A stretch of 64,000 nucleotides of DNA, taken from Nocardia anocheti (GTDB taxonomy: Bacteria; Actinomycetota; Actinomycetes; Mycobacteriales; Mycobacteriaceae). The notes under the pieces were generated by a model, which worked only from the letters and a program-made list of their open reading frames with translations, was not told where the DNA came from and did no database searches. Shown piece by piece: positions 1 through 8,709 of the stretch (within the stretch, counting starts at the first letter, position 1; each line of letters starts with the position of its first letter). Made by a program: the position numbers and the translations under genes. The DNA is taken from assembly GCF_029675105.1 (NCBI RefSeq), contig NZ_JAQQFV010000012.1, positions 1 to 64,000 on the forward strand. Direction: 5' to 3'.

Positions 1-555
1 TGAGACGCGGTCGGAGACCTGTTCGAGGACGAGGGCTCCGGCGGAGTCGACCACGTAGACGCATTGGCAGCCCGCGTCGGCCATGATGCGGGCCTGCTTG
101 GCCAGCTTCTCCGGGGGCTGGGAATGCGACATCATCAGGAAGCCCACGGTTTCCAGGCCGAGGTCACGGGCGTACCCGAAGTGCTGAACGGAGACATCGG
201 CTTCGGTGCAGTGGGTGGCGACACGACAGATCGTGGCCCCGTTGTCCCTGGCGATCGCGATGTCCTCCTTGACGCCGACGCCGGGCAGCATGAGGAAGGC
301 GATGCGCGCGTTCCTCGCCGCCTCGGCGGCGGTCCGGATGAGTTCCTGCTCCGGGGTTTTCGAGAACCCGTAGTTGAACGAGGACCCGCCCAGGCCGTCG
401 CCGTGGGTCACCTCGATGACCGGGACACCGGCCCCGTCGAGGGCGGTGACGATATCGCGGACTTCGTCCACGGTGAACTGGTGACGCTTGTGGTGGGAGC
501 CGTCGCGCAGCGAGGTGTCGGTGACGCGGATGTCGAGATCGGCGGAATAGACCAT
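1..555 (-). CDS. hsaF: 4-hydroxy-2-oxovalerate aldolase, partial (HsaF/DmpG type)
   Basis: The gene runs off the left edge; its first 185 codons are present. The product belongs to the DmpG/BphI/HsaF aldolases, which split a 4-hydroxy-2-oxoacid into pyruvate and an aldehyde. The family signature RDGSHHKRHQ is at residues 17-26 and CVYVVDSAGA begins at residue 165. The ATG at 553-555 lies 10 bp beyond the stop of the acetaldehyde dehydrogenase gene. In this family the two enzymes form a channelling complex, so the order dehydrogenase-aldolase fits. It is the last visible gene of the leftward operon starting at 4839. The steroid role (HsaF) is inferred from the neighbours; the aldolase class itself is clear. 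Confidence 0.9.
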   Translation of the reverse strand, partial: MVYSADLDIRVTDTSLRDGSHHKRHQFTVDEVRDIVTALDGAGVPVIEVTHGDGLGGSSFNYGFSKTPEQELIRTAAEAARNARIAFLMLPGVGVKEDIAIARDNGATICRVATHCTEADVSVQHFGYARDLGLETVGFLMMSHSQPPEKLAKQARIMADAGCQCVYVVDSAGALVLEQVSDRVS

Positions 556-565
556 GATTGGCTCC

Positions 566-1474
566 TTACACCCGGGCCGAGAGGATCTGACCGGCGACGA
601 CTTCGCCGACGCGGGTCGCGGCGGCGGTCATGATGTCGAGATTGCCCGCGTAGGGCGGCAGGAAGTCACCCGCGCCCTCGACCTCCACGAACACCGAGAC
701 CTTCGCCAGGCCACCGGAGACCACGGAGGGTTCGTCGAACTGGGGTTCGTTGAGCAGGCGGTAGCCGGGCACATAGGTCTGGATATCGGCCACCATGCGA
801 TGGATCGAGGCGCTGATCGCGTCCCGGTCGGCATCCTCGGGCACCGCGCAGAAGATGGTGTCGCGCATGATCATCGGCGGCTCGGCCGGGTTCAGGATGA
901 TGATGGCCTTGCCCCGCTGGGCGCCACCGATGGTCTCCACACCCTTGGACGTCGTCTTGGTGAACTCGTCGATGTTCGCGCGCGTGCCCGGACCGGCCGA
1001 CACCGACGACACCGACGCGACGATCTCGGCGTACGCCACCGGCACGACCCGCGACACCGCGGCCACGATCGGAATGGTGGCCTGGCCACCGCAGGTGATC
1101 ATATTGACATTCGGCGCGTCCAGCAGCGACGCCAGATTCACCGGCGGCACCACCGCGGGCCCGACAGCGGCCGGGGTAAGATCGACCGCGCGGATACCGA
1201 GGTCGGCGTAGCGCGGCGCGGCCGCACGGTGGACGTAGGCCGAGGTGGCGTCGAACACCATGTCCGGCTTGTGGTCCTGGGCGAGCAGCCAGTCCACGCC
1301 CTCGGCCGAGGTCTCCAGCCCCAGCCCGCGGGCGCGTTTGAGCCCTTCGCTGTCGGGATCGATCCCGATCATCCAGCGCGGCGTGATGGACTCCGACCGG
1401 AGCAGTTTGTAGAGCAGGTCGGTGCTGATGTTGCCGGATCCCACGATCGCGGCGTCGACGGTCCCGTGGGACAC
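566..1474 (-). CDS. hsaG: acylating acetaldehyde/propanal dehydrogenase (HsaG/DmpF type)
   Basis: This 302-residue protein converts the aldehyde released by the neighbouring aldolase into its acyl-CoA with NAD and CoA. The Rossmann motif GSGNIST is at about residues 12-18. The catalytic cysteine lies in MITCGGQA (C128). Length and order match DmpF/BphJ/HsaG. It sits between the hydratase and aldolase genes in one leftward operon, the usual order for the end of meta-cleavage pathways. In steroid degraders HsaG acts on propanal from ring A/B cleavage. That substrate is an inference from the surrounding ksh/kstD/hsa genes. Confidence 0.93.
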   Translation of the reverse strand: MSHGTVDAAIVGSGNISTDLLYKLLRSESITPRWMIGIDPDSEGLKRARGLGLETSAEGVDWLLAQDHKPDMVFDATSAYVHRAAAPRYADLGIRAVDLTPAAVGPAVVPPVNLASLLDAPNVNMITCGGQATIPIVAAVSRVVPVAYAEIVASVSSVSAGPGTRANIDEFTKTTSKGVETIGGAQRGKAIIILNPAEPPMIMRDTIFCAVPEDADRDAISASIHRMVADIQTYVPGYRLLNEPQFDEPSVVSGGLAKVSVFVEVEGAGDFLPPYAGNLDIMTAAATRVGEVVAGQILSARV

Positions 1475-1522
1475 GGTCGCCTCCTGAGGGGTAGGGGAGC
1501 GCGCGGCGGCGCTCGGGACGGT

Positions 1523-2308
1523 TCAGACGAAACGCAGGCCGACGGCGCCGAGCCCGGTGAACTGCGCCCGGACGGTGTCGCCGGGCCGGACATCGATGGC
1601 GCGGGTGCAGGAACCGGGCAGCACGACATCGCCCGCCCGCAACCGCACCCCGAAGGTCGCGACCTTGCGGGCCAGCCACGCCACCGCGAGGAGCGGATCG
1701 CCGAGCACGGCGTCGGAACAGCCCTCGGCCACCACCGCACCGTTGCGGGTGAGGACGGCGTCGACGGCGGTGACGTCGATGTCACCGGGCGCCACGCGTT
1801 CCCGGCCGAGGACGAACCCGGCCGAGGAGGCGTTGTCGGAGATGGTGTCGCACAGGCCGATCCGCCAGTCGGTGATGCGCGAATCGATCAGTTCGATGGC
1901 GGGTGCGTAGGCGACGGTGGCCGCGCGGACATCGTCCTCGGTGCAGTCGGCCCCGGGCAGATCGGCGCCGAGCACGAAGCCCACCTCGACCTCGACCCGC
2001 GGCAGCAGGAACTTCGCGGTGTCGACGGGGACGTCCTCGAACAGCTCCATGTCGGCGAGCAGGTGCCCGTAGTCGGGTTCGTCGACGCCCATCATCTGCT
2101 GCATGGCCGCCGACGACAGCCCCACCTTGTGGCCGACGATCCGGCCGCCGCCATCGAGCTTGCGGCGGATATTGAGCAGCTGGATCTCGTAGGCGTCGAC
2201 CACGTCGATGTCCGGGTAGCGGGCGGCCAGTGGCGCCACCGCCACCCGGTCCCGTTCGGCTCGCGCCAGTTCGGCCGCGAGCTCGGTGCGCACGCGCGTT
2301 GTCAGCAT
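1523..2308 (-). CDS. hsaE: 2-hydroxydienoate hydratase (HsaE/MhpD type)
   Basis: This 261-residue protein of the 2-keto-4-pentenoate hydratase family adds water to the 2-hydroxydienoate released by the ring-cleavage hydrolase and feeds the aldolase. Family features include the metal-binding VEVEVGFVLG segment and the C-terminal GSCTRAIDVRPGD stretch. An in-frame start further upstream is rejected because ATG 2306-2308 has a good GAGGGAG Shine-Dalgarno sequence. This ATG overlaps the stop of the transporter gene (2302-2304), which suggests translational coupling. With hsaG and hsaF it completes the lower pathway for the C6 product of steroid A/B-ring cleavage. Confidence 0.92.
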   Translation of the reverse strand: MLTTRVRTELAAELARAERDRVAVAPLAARYPDIDVVDAYEIQLLNIRRKLDGGGRIVGHKVGLSSAAMQQMMGVDEPDYGHLLADMELFEDVPVDTAKFLLPRVEVEVGFVLGADLPGADCTEDDVRAATVAYAPAIELIDSRITDWRIGLCDTISDNASSAGFVLGRERVAPGDIDVTAVDAVLTRNGAVVAEGCSDAVLGDPLLAVAWLARKVATFGVRLRAGDVVLPGSCTRAIDVRPGDTVRAQFTGLGAVGLRFV

Positions 2309-3789
2309 CCTGGCTCCCTCTTCTGTTCCGGTGATGCGCTCCCATCCTCGGGGCGGGCGGGCCCGTCCGGGTCGGACGTTCCCGCTGGATGGGCGGTGAT
2401 CGCACCCGGCACCAGCGCGCACGCCGCCACCAGCACGACGGTCATGGCCGCGATGGTGACGAACACCAGGTGGATCGCCGCCGAAAGAGCCTGCGGCGTG
2501 GCCGCTCCCGCGTCACCGAGCCGCGCGTTGACGATCGCGCCGAACACCGCCACCCCCACCGCGCTGCCCAGCGACCGCGCGAACATGGTGGCCGAGGTGA
2601 CCACCCCGCGCTCGGACCAGCGCGCGCTCGTCTGCGCCGCGATGAGCGTGGGCGTGGCGACCAACCCCATGCCCGCGCCGACCACGAAACACGAGGCGGC
2701 CACCTGCCACAGCGGCGAACGCTCGTCGAGCAGCAGCGTCGTCGCCGCGCCGAGCGCCGCGACGGCACTGCCCAGCACCGCGCAGGCCCGGAAACCGAAG
2801 CGCAGATACACCTTTCCCGCCTGCGCGGCCGACAGCGGCCAGCCCAGGGTGAGCGCACCGGTGACCAGACCCGCCACCAGCGCACTCGACCCGAGCACGC
2901 CCTGATTGAACAGCGGCACATACGTGGTGAACCCGAACAGCAGCGCACTGCCCAGCACCGCCGCCACCCCACCCGCGACCACCACCCGCCGGGTGAACAC
3001 CCACAGCGGCAGAATCGGTTGCGCCGCCCGTGATTCCACGACGAGGAACAGTGCCAGGGCCAGCGCGGCGCCCCCGAAGACCAGCAGCGAGGTCCGCCAG
3101 GGCCAGGCATGGCCGCCCTCGAGCAGGCCGAGCACCAGCCCACCCGCGCCCAGGGTCAGCAGGACGGCCCCGAGGTAGTCGATGCGGCGCGCTCGGCGGG
3201 GCACCGATTCGCGGAAGTGTCGCGCCAGCATCCACCCGGCGAGCCCGGCCAGGGGCAGGTTCACCAGGAAGATCCAGCGCCAGCCCAGGTAGTCCGCGCA
3301 GATCCCGCCGAGCAGCGGGCCGGTCACCGAGGCCACCGCCCACACCCCGGCCAGATAGCCCTGCACCGTGGCGCGTTCGGCGAGGGTGTAGAGATCGCTG
3401 GCGATGACCATGGTGGTCGGCTGGATCGCGCCCGCGCCGATGCCCTGCACCGCGCGGAACACGATGAGCGCGACCATGCTGCCCGCCAGCCCGCACAGCA
3501 GCGAGCCCAGCGCGAAGACCACGACACCGCACAGCATCACCGGTTTGCGACCGAACGCGTCGGCCAGCGCGCCGTAGATCGGCACGGTGATCGCCTGCGC
3601 GAGCAGGTAACTGGTGAACAGCCACGGGAACAGCGCGAAATCGCCGAGATCGTCGGTGATGGCCAGCACCGCGGCCGCCAGGATGGTCGAGTCCAGCGCG
3701 ACCAGGCCGGTCGCGAGCATGAGCGCGCCGAGCACGGGGCCACGGTCCGAGCCGAAACCGACCTCGGCGCGCACGGTATCGGTTGCCAA
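2302..3789 (-). CDS. MFS transporter, DHA2 (14-TM) family
   Basis: This 495-residue membrane protein has about 14 hydrophobic segments and the MFS motif A GALADAFGRKP near residues 73-83. The TM5 motif AVASVTGPLLGG is also present. It belongs to the DHA2 drug/H+ antiporter class. The start is TTG at 3789, preceded by GAGAGGTG. It lies between kshB and the hydratase gene with 15 bp before it and an overlap after it, so it is part of the same operon. It probably moves a steroid or a pathway intermediate across the membrane; direction and substrate cannot be told from sequence. Confidence 0.88.
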   Translation of the reverse strand: MATDTVRAEVGFGSDRGPVLGALMLATGLVALDSTILAAAVLAITDDLGDFALFPWLFTSYLLAQAITVPIYGALADAFGRKPVMLCGVVVFALGSLLCGLAGSMVALIVFRAVQGIGAGAIQPTTMVIASDLYTLAERATVQGYLAGVWAVASVTGPLLGGICADYLGWRWIFLVNLPLAGLAGWMLARHFRESVPRRARRIDYLGAVLLTLGAGGLVLGLLEGGHAWPWRTSLLVFGGAALALALFLVVESRAAQPILPLWVFTRRVVVAGGVAAVLGSALLFGFTTYVPLFNQGVLGSSALVAGLVTGALTLGWPLSAAQAGKVYLRFGFRACAVLGSAVAALGAATTLLLDERSPLWQVAASCFVVGAGMGLVATPTLIAAQTSARWSERGVVTSATMFARSLGSAVGVAVFGAIVNARLGDAGAATPQALSAAIHLVFVTIAAMTVVLVAACALVPGAITAHPAGTSDPDGPARPEDGSASPEQKREPGC

Positions 3790-3804
3790 CGGGCACCTCT
3801 CGGC

Positions 3805-4839
3805 TCAGAAGCGGATGCGGACCTGATCGGTGGTGGGTCGGGCCTGACACGCGAGGGTGTACCCGGCGTCGATGTCGGCCTGGTCCAGGATCGGTGACGG
3901 CGGCATACGCACCGCGCCGTCGACGACCGTGCACGCGCAGGACCCGCATTCGCCTTCGCGGCAGGAATAGGGCACGTCCAGCCCGTCGGCGAGCATGACG
4001 TCGACCAGGGTGCGTGAGCGCGGCCAACGCAGCGCGTGCACGGCGCCGTCGAGTTCCACCTCGACGTGCGCGGCGTCGGCGTCCTCGGCGGGATCGAGCG
4101 GTTCGGGCTCGGCGAACGGATCACCCGAGAGGGAGACGAACACCTCGGTGGTGATCCGCTCACGCGGCCACCCCGCCCCGGACAGCGCCTCGGTGACCGC
4201 CGCCATGAACGGGCCCGGCCCGCACACGAACGCCTCGTGGGCCGGATACGGTTGCGCGAAACGCGCCAGCTGGGCGGTGCTCGGCAGACCTTGCAGCGAT
4301 TCCAGCCAGTGCGTCACCGCGAGGCGGTCCGGATAGCGGTCCGCCAGCTCCCGCAGGGTCTCGGCGAAGATCACCGACTCGGGTCCGCGATTGGCGTAGA
4401 ACAGCACCACCCGGCCGGTGCCCCGGACCAGCGCCGAGCGCAGGATCGACAGCACCGGGGTGATCCCGCTGCCCGCCGCCCACAGCAGCAGATCGGTGTC
4501 GAGCGAGGCCGGAGTGAAGCTGCCCTGGGGTGGGAGGACGTCGAGGGTGTCGCCCACGGTGACGTTGTCGCACAACCAGTTCGAGCCGTAGCCGTCGGCG
4601 GTGCGCTTGACCGTCACCCGGGGCGGGTCACCGGTGAACGGGGAACTGGCCAGCGAATAGCAGCGCGCCACCGGTTCGGGCCGCTCGCTGGGGATGCGCA
4701 GGGTGAGGAACTGGCCGGGGCGGTAGGCGAAACGGTCGGCGGCCTCGGCGGGCACGTCGAAGACGAGCGAGCGCGCGTCGGCGGTCTCCTCGATCACCGC
4801 GGCCACCCGCAGCGTCACCACCCGTGGAACCGTCGTCAC
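3805..4839 (-). CDS. kshB: 3-ketosteroid 9-alpha-hydroxylase reductase (KshB type)
   Basis: This 344-residue oxidoreductase passes electrons from NADH through FAD and a plant-type [2Fe-2S] cluster to a Rieske oxygenase. The FAD motif RCYSLASSP is near residue 60 and the nucleotide motif GSGITPVLSI near 120. The C-terminal ferredoxin domain carries the cluster ligands in CREGECGSCACTV near residue 293, with a further cysteine near the end (TLACQA). Domain order FAD-NAD-2Fe2S and length match KshB/HmpX reductases. The likely partner is the KshA homologue at 21319-22494. It is the first gene of a leftward operon driven by the operator-promoter at 4878-4929. Confidence 0.9.
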   Translation of the reverse strand: MTTVPRVVTLRVAAVIEETADARSLVFDVPAEAADRFAYRPGQFLTLRIPSERPEPVARCYSLASSPFTGDPPRVTVKRTADGYGSNWLCDNVTVGDTLDVLPPQGSFTPASLDTDLLLWAAGSGITPVLSILRSALVRGTGRVVLFYANRGPESVIFAETLRELADRYPDRLAVTHWLESLQGLPSTAQLARFAQPYPAHEAFVCGPGPFMAAVTEALSGAGWPRERITTEVFVSLSGDPFAEPEPLDPAEDADAAHVEVELDGAVHALRWPRSRTLVDVMLADGLDVPYSCREGECGSCACTVVDGAVRMPPSPILDQADIDAGYTLACQARPTTDQVRIRF

Positions 4840-4877
4840 TGGTGTCCTCCTCGATCACAGAACCGGTGTGCGGACCT

Positions 4878-4929
4878 ACCGTCGCAGCGGGCGGCCCGTC
4901 CGCGCACGGGCGGTTCCCGGTGGCCGGGA
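4878..4929 (-). promoter_or_regulatory. leftward operator-promoter for the kshB operon
   Basis: A perfect palindrome TCCCG-N5-CGGGA lies at 4915-4929. On the minus strand the arm CGGGAA is followed after exactly 30 bp by GACGGT (4883-4878), a weak -10 box. The same arrangement recurs at the other divergent promoters of this island. No binding protein is known, so the regulatory role is inferred from the recurrence. Confidence 0.65.
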
Positions 4930-4944
4930 GATCGCCGCGTGAGT

Positions 4945-4996
4945 GCCCGCTGACCGGGAAGACCAGGGCGGACACCGCGGTCGGCGACCCTAGCGT
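4945..4996 (+). promoter_or_regulatory. rightward operator-promoter for the SDR pair
   Basis: The near-palindrome GCCCG-N5-CGGGA is at 4945-4959. Its arm CGGGAA is followed after 30 bp by TAGCGT at 4991-4996, the inferred -10 box. The expected transcript would start about 30 nt upstream of the ATG at 5033. It is back to back with the kshB promoter. Confidence 0.65.
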
Positions 4997-5032
4997 CGGC
5001 GCCGTGGACACTCGATCTTCCGGGGGCGCCCG

Positions 5033-5830
5033 ATGAACCGCATGGAGCACACCGTCGCGCTGGTGACCGGCGCGGCGGGGGGAATGGGCCGGGCCCATTG
5101 CCGTCGGCTCGCCGAAGAGGGCGCCGACATCATCGCCGTCGACATCGCTGCCGCCGCGGCGGAATTGGCGCGCACGGCCACCGACGTGGCCGCGCTCGGC
5201 CGCGTCTGCGTGACCGCGACCGCCGACGTGCGCGACCAGGCCGCCCTGGATGTGGCCGTCGCCGACGGCGTGGCCGCGCTGGGCAGGCTCGACGTGATCG
5301 TGGCCAATGCCGGGATCTACGCCGATCTGGCCCCGTCCTGGGACCTGACCGACCAGGCGTGGCAGCGCACGATCGACATCAATCTCACCGGCGTCTGGCA
5401 CACCGTGCGGGCCGCGATGCCCGCGCTCACCGACGGTGGCTCGATCGTCGTGGTCAGCTCGACCAACGGCCTGGTCGGGGCGGCCGGGGCCGCGCACTAC
5501 GCGGCCAGCAAGCACGCCGTGGTCGGCCTGGCCCGCACCTTGGCCAACGAGCTCGGCCCGCGAAATATCCGGGTCAACACCGTGCATCCCGGCTCGGTGG
5601 CCACGCCGATGATCCTCAACGACACGGTCTACGCCAAGCTCTGCCCCGACCTGCCGCATCCCACCCGCGACGACGCGGCCGCGGTGCTGGCGCGCCGCAC
5701 GCTGCTGCCGGTGCCCTGGGTCGACCCGGTCGACGTCAGCAATGCCGTGCTCTTCCTCGCCTCCGCCGAGTCCCGTTACGTGACGGGAACCCAACTCGTG
5801 GTGGACGCCGGACTGACTCAGAAGGTGTGA
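5033..5830 (+). CDS. SDR-family oxidoreductase, mycofactocin-coupled type
   Basis: This 265-residue short-chain dehydrogenase has the cofactor motif TGAAGGMGRAH near residue 12, the NAG motif (VANAGIY) and the active site YAASK. The GMGRAH-RLAEEGADI signature is typical of carveol-dehydrogenase-like SDRs that hold NAD tightly and regenerate it with mycofactocin. The usual insertion after the second strand is shorter here than in the two relatives at 5832 and 23822. It is followed after one base by the next SDR gene. A steroid alcohol or ketone is the likely substrate by context; the position attacked is unknown. Confidence 0.85.
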   Translation: MNRMEHTVALVTGAAGGMGRAHCRRLAEEGADIIAVDIAAAAAELARTATDVAALGRVCVTATADVRDQAALDVAVADGVAALGRLDVIVANAGIYADLAPSWDLTDQAWQRTIDINLTGVWHTVRAAMPALTDGGSIVVVSSTNGLVGAAGAAHYAASKHAVVGLARTLANELGPRNIRVNTVHPGSVATPMILNDTVYAKLCPDLPHPTRDDAAAVLARRTLLPVPWVDPVDVSNAVLFLASAESRYVTGTQLVVDAGLTQKV

Positions 5831-5831
5831 C

Positions 5832-6659
5832 ATGGGACGAGTTCAGGGCAAGATCGCGCTGGTCACCGGCGCCGCGCGCGGCATCGGCCGCGCCCAGGCC
5901 CGCCGCCTGGCCGAGGAGGGCGCCGACATCGTCGCCGTGGACCTCTGCGGCCCGGTCGATGGCGTACTGACCCCACCGGCGAGCGCCGCCGACCTCGCCG
6001 AGACCGCCGCGGCCGTGACCGCGACGGGCGCGCGGATCGTCACCGCCACCGTCGACGTGCGCGACGGCACCGCCCTGCGCGCCGCGGTGGACGCGGCCGT
6101 GACGGAATTGGGCGGCCTCGACATCGTCTGCGCCACCGCCGGAATCAGTTCCAGCGGCGGCGCGCTCGAGCTGACCGAACAGCAGTGGCAGACCATGATC
6201 GACGTCAACCTGACCGGGGTGTGGCAGACCTGCAAGGCCGCCACCCCGCACCTGATCGCCCGCGACGGGGGCGCGATGATCCTGACCAGTTCGATCGCCG
6301 GACTGCGCGGTCTGGTCGGGGTCGCCCACTACACCGCGGCCAAACACGGGGTGGTCGGGCTGATGCGGTCGCTGGCCAAAGAGCTGGCCCCGCACCATGT
6401 CCGGGTGAATTCGGTGCATCCGACCAATGTCGACACGCTCATGATCCAGAACGACTCGGTGCGCCGCGCGTTCCGGCCCGATCTCACCGCGCCCACGCGC
6501 GAGGAGTTCGCCGCGGCGGCGGTGACCATGAACATGCTGCCGATCCCGTGGGTCGACCCGGTCGACATCGCCAACGCCACCCTGTTCCTGGCCTCCGAGG
6601 AGGCCCGCTACATCACCGCGGTGACCCTGCCGGTCGACGCGGGCAGCACCCAGCGCTGA
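5832..6659 (+). CDS. SDR-family oxidoreductase, mycofactocin-coupled type
   Basis: This 275-residue SDR has TGAARGIGRAQ near residue 11, an insertion rich in Pro/Ala with the ADLAETAAAV helix near residues 50-60, and the active site YTAAK. The insertion matches mycofactocin-dependent SDRs, in which it covers a non-exchangeable NAD. Its ATG lies one base after the stop of the preceding SDR, so the pair is co-translated. No mycofactocin biosynthesis genes are in this window. It probably oxidises or reduces a hydroxyl or keto group of a steroid, by context only. Confidence 0.85.
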   Translation: MGRVQGKIALVTGAARGIGRAQARRLAEEGADIVAVDLCGPVDGVLTPPASAADLAETAAAVTATGARIVTATVDVRDGTALRAAVDAAVTELGGLDIVCATAGISSSGGALELTEQQWQTMIDVNLTGVWQTCKAATPHLIARDGGAMILTSSIAGLRGLVGVAHYTAAKHGVVGLMRSLAKELAPHHVRVNSVHPTNVDTLMIQNDSVRRAFRPDLTAPTREEFAAAAVTMNMLPIPWVDPVDIANATLFLASEEARYITAVTLPVDAGSTQR

Positions 6660-6667
6660 GGACGGAA

Positions 6668-6708
6668 CGCGAGAGCGGGGGCCTGGTCACCAGGCCCCCG
6701 CTCTCGCG
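6668..6708. terminator. strong bidirectional hairpin between convergent genes
   Basis: A perfect 19-bp inverted repeat (6668-6686 and 6690-6708) with a 3-nt loop sits between the SDR stop at 6659 and the hydrolase stop at 6716. There is no U-tract, as is common in GC-rich actinomycetes. Confidence 0.85.
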
Positions 6709-6715
6709 TGCGCGC

Positions 6716-7591
6716 TCACGCGGCGCGGTCGGTCTCCTTCCGGGTGAGGAAGGCCAGCACCGCCGACTCGAATTCGTTCTTGCGCTCGATCATGGCCCAG
6801 TGCCCGCAGTTCGGGAACACGTGCAGTTCGGCGCGCGGGATGGTCCGCATCGGGATGAGCGCCATGTCCAGGGGGCTCACCCGGTCGTCGCGGCCCCAGG
6901 TGATCAGCGTCGGGGCCTGGACCTTGTGCAGCATCGCCCACGGCGGCGGGGCGTCGGAGGATTCCATGGCGCGCACCATCATGGCGAAGGCGGCCTTGCT
7001 GTACATGCGGCGGGCACTGTCGAGGGTGGCCGGGTCGGTGGCCTGGGTCCAGCGTTCCTCGATGAGCTCGTCGGTGACCATGGCCGGGTCGTGGACCATC
7101 GAGTGCAGCCATTGGATCAGCCGCTCCCGGGTGGGTTCCTCGGTGAACTCCTGCAGCAGCTTGATGCCCTCACCGGGCCCCGGGCTGAACAGGTTGCGGC
7201 CGATCCCGCCGATGGTCACCAGCTTGCCGACCCTGTCCGGGTGGGCGATGGCGTAGTTCAGTGCCACACCGCCGCCCATCGAATTGCCGATGATGTCGAC
7301 ACGGTCCAGACCCAGCGCGTCGACGAAGCGGACCACCGCGTCCAGCGCGGTGACCATCGGGTGCCCGCCGAAGTCGTCGCTCACGCCGAAGCCGGGGAAT
7401 TCCAGGATCAGGCAGCGGAACCGGTCGGCGAAGGCGGCGAGATTGCCCCGGAAATTGCGCCAGCCGGTGACTCCCGGCCCGGAACCGTGCAGGAGCAGCA
7501 GCGGGGGACCGTCCCCGATCTCGTGATAGCGCAGGACACCCGCGTCGGTACGGATCTCCTTCAGGGTGTCGGTGTAGCTGGGTTCCGTCAT
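6716..7591 (-). CDS. hsaD: meta-cleavage product hydrolase (HsaD/BphD type)
   Basis: This 291-residue alpha/beta hydrolase cleaves the C-C bond of the ring-opened product made by an extradiol dioxygenase. The oxyanion motif HGSGPG is at residues 35-40. The nucleophile S104 lies in GNSMGG, the acid D236 in WGRDDRVSP and H264 in NCGHWAMIE. Sequence and length closely follow HsaD of Mycobacterium. It ends the leftward operon that begins with the ketosteroid isomerase at 10744. The matching dioxygenase is at 19172-20077. Confidence 0.9.
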   Translation of the reverse strand: MTEPSYTDTLKEIRTDAGVLRYHEIGDGPPLLLLHGSGPGVTGWRNFRGNLAAFADRFRCLILEFPGFGVSDDFGGHPMVTALDAVVRFVDALGLDRVDIIGNSMGGGVALNYAIAHPDRVGKLVTIGGIGRNLFSPGPGEGIKLLQEFTEEPTRERLIQWLHSMVHDPAMVTDELIEERWTQATDPATLDSARRMYSKAAFAMMVRAMESSDAPPPWAMLHKVQAPTLITWGRDDRVSPLDMALIPMRTIPRAELHVFPNCGHWAMIERKNEFESAVLAFLTRKETDRAA

Positions 7592-7625
7592 CGCGGGTCC
7601 TCCGGAAGGTGGGTCGGGTGCGGGC

Positions 7626-8417
7626 TCACGCGTGGGTGCCGCCGTCGATGCGGATCTCGGTGCCGGTGATGAACGCGCCGTCTTCGGAGACCAGCATGGC
7701 GATCACCCCGGCCACCGCGCTCGGGTCGCCCATGCCCGCGCCACCGGATTCCCGGTCGGTCGGCAGGACCGGCGACAGCTTGGCGAACAGCGCCCAGTCC
7801 GCGTCGGCGGGAACGTATCCCGGGGTGGCGTCGGTGATGCCGGACTTGATGCTGCCCGGCGCGACACACACCGCGCGCAGACCCTTGCCGCCGAACTCCA
7901 GGGCCAGGGCGTGGGTGAAGGACTGGATGCCGCCCTTGCTCGCCGCGTAGGCCGCCATGTACGGATGCGCGAACGCGGCCGAGGTGGAGCTGAAATTCAC
8001 CACGGTGGCACGGGGATTCGCCAGCAGGGCGGGCAGTGCCTCGCGGACCACCAGGAAGGTGCCGGTGAGATTGACCCGCAGGATCAGGTCCCACAGCTCG
8101 AGAGAGGTCTGTTCGGTGTGCGAGGCGCGCAGGATGCCCGCCGCGTTGACCAGGGAGTCCAGGCCACCGAGGGTGTCGACCGCGCCGCGCACCCCGTCGA
8201 TCACCGACTGTTCGTCGCCGATATCGATGGTCAGGGTGGTGAGCCGGTCGGCGGTGCCGCGTTCGGTGGCCTGGGCCCGCGTGGCGGCCAGGCCCTCGGC
8301 GGAGACGTCGGCGCCGACCACGCGGGCGCCTTCGTCGAGCAGTCGGAGCACGGTGGCCTGACCGATGCCGGAGGCGGCACCGGTGACGAGGGTGCGGTGG
8401 TCGTCGAGTCTGTTCAT
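7626..8417 (-). CDS. SDR-family oxidoreductase (classical type)
   Basis: This 263-residue protein has the classical SDR motifs TGAASGIG near residue 13, VNAAG near 90 and YAASK near 156, and the ending GTEIRIDGG. It lacks the mycofactocin-type insertion, so free NAD(P) is expected. It lies between the small cysteine protein gene and the hydrolase gene in the leftward operon from 10744. A hydroxysteroid dehydrogenase (3-beta or 17-beta) is a reasonable guess from context, but sequence alone does not give the substrate. Confidence 0.85.
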   Translation of the reverse strand: MNRLDDHRTLVTGAASGIGQATVLRLLDEGARVVGADVSAEGLAATRAQATERGTADRLTTLTIDIGDEQSVIDGVRGAVDTLGGLDSLVNAAGILRASHTEQTSLELWDLILRVNLTGTFLVVREALPALLANPRATVVNFSSTSAAFAHPYMAAYAASKGGIQSFTHALALEFGGKGLRAVCVAPGSIKSGITDATPGYVPADADWALFAKLSPVLPTDRESGGAGMGDPSAVAGVIAMLVSEDGAFITGTEIRIDGGTHA

Positions 8418-8441
8418 GCGAGGTCCTTTCGGGTCGTGGGG

Positions 8442-8699
8442 TCAGCCGAGCCGACCGGGCACCGGTTCGTGCCGGAGCCCGTCGGTGGCCAGAGTGCCCG
8501 CGCGCACGGCGTTCTCGATCGAGTCGCGCAGGGCGGGGCAGGTGGGGATGGAGCCGCTCGGTTCACCGAGGGCGGCCCGGCGGGCGAACTCCGGGCACGC
8601 GGACTCGGCGTCGTCGAGCCATTGGACGCTGGTGTGGCTGGGACTGAACTTCTCGGCCAGCACCTTGTTGCCGCAGGTGGCGCACTGCACGGGTTGCAT
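8442..8699 (-). CDS. small cysteine-rich protein, probable zinc ribbon or ferredoxin-like
   Basis: This 85-residue protein begins with a CATCGNK knuckle (CxxC) and has two further cysteines in SACPEFA and PTCPALR. Four cysteines in such a short protein suggest a bound metal. The ATG at 8699 is chosen because it follows the flavoprotein stop (8710) by 10 bp; a longer reading upstream would overlap that gene. It is co-transcribed with a KstD-like dehydrogenase and could be an accessory or electron-transfer partner. Function is not known to me. Confidence 0.75.
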   Translation of the reverse strand: MQPVQCATCGNKVLAEKFSPSHTSVQWLDDAESACPEFARRAALGEPSGSIPTCPALRDSIENAVRAGTLATDGLRHEPVPGRLG

Positions 8700-8709
8700 G
8701 ATCGCCCCC

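Noticed and set aside
554..2905. 783-residue open frame on the plus strand
   Set aside because: It lies antisense to aldehyde dehydrogenase, hydratase and transporter genes with clear motifs. Its composition (Gly, Arg, Asp, His rich) is typical of frames opposite GC-rich genes.
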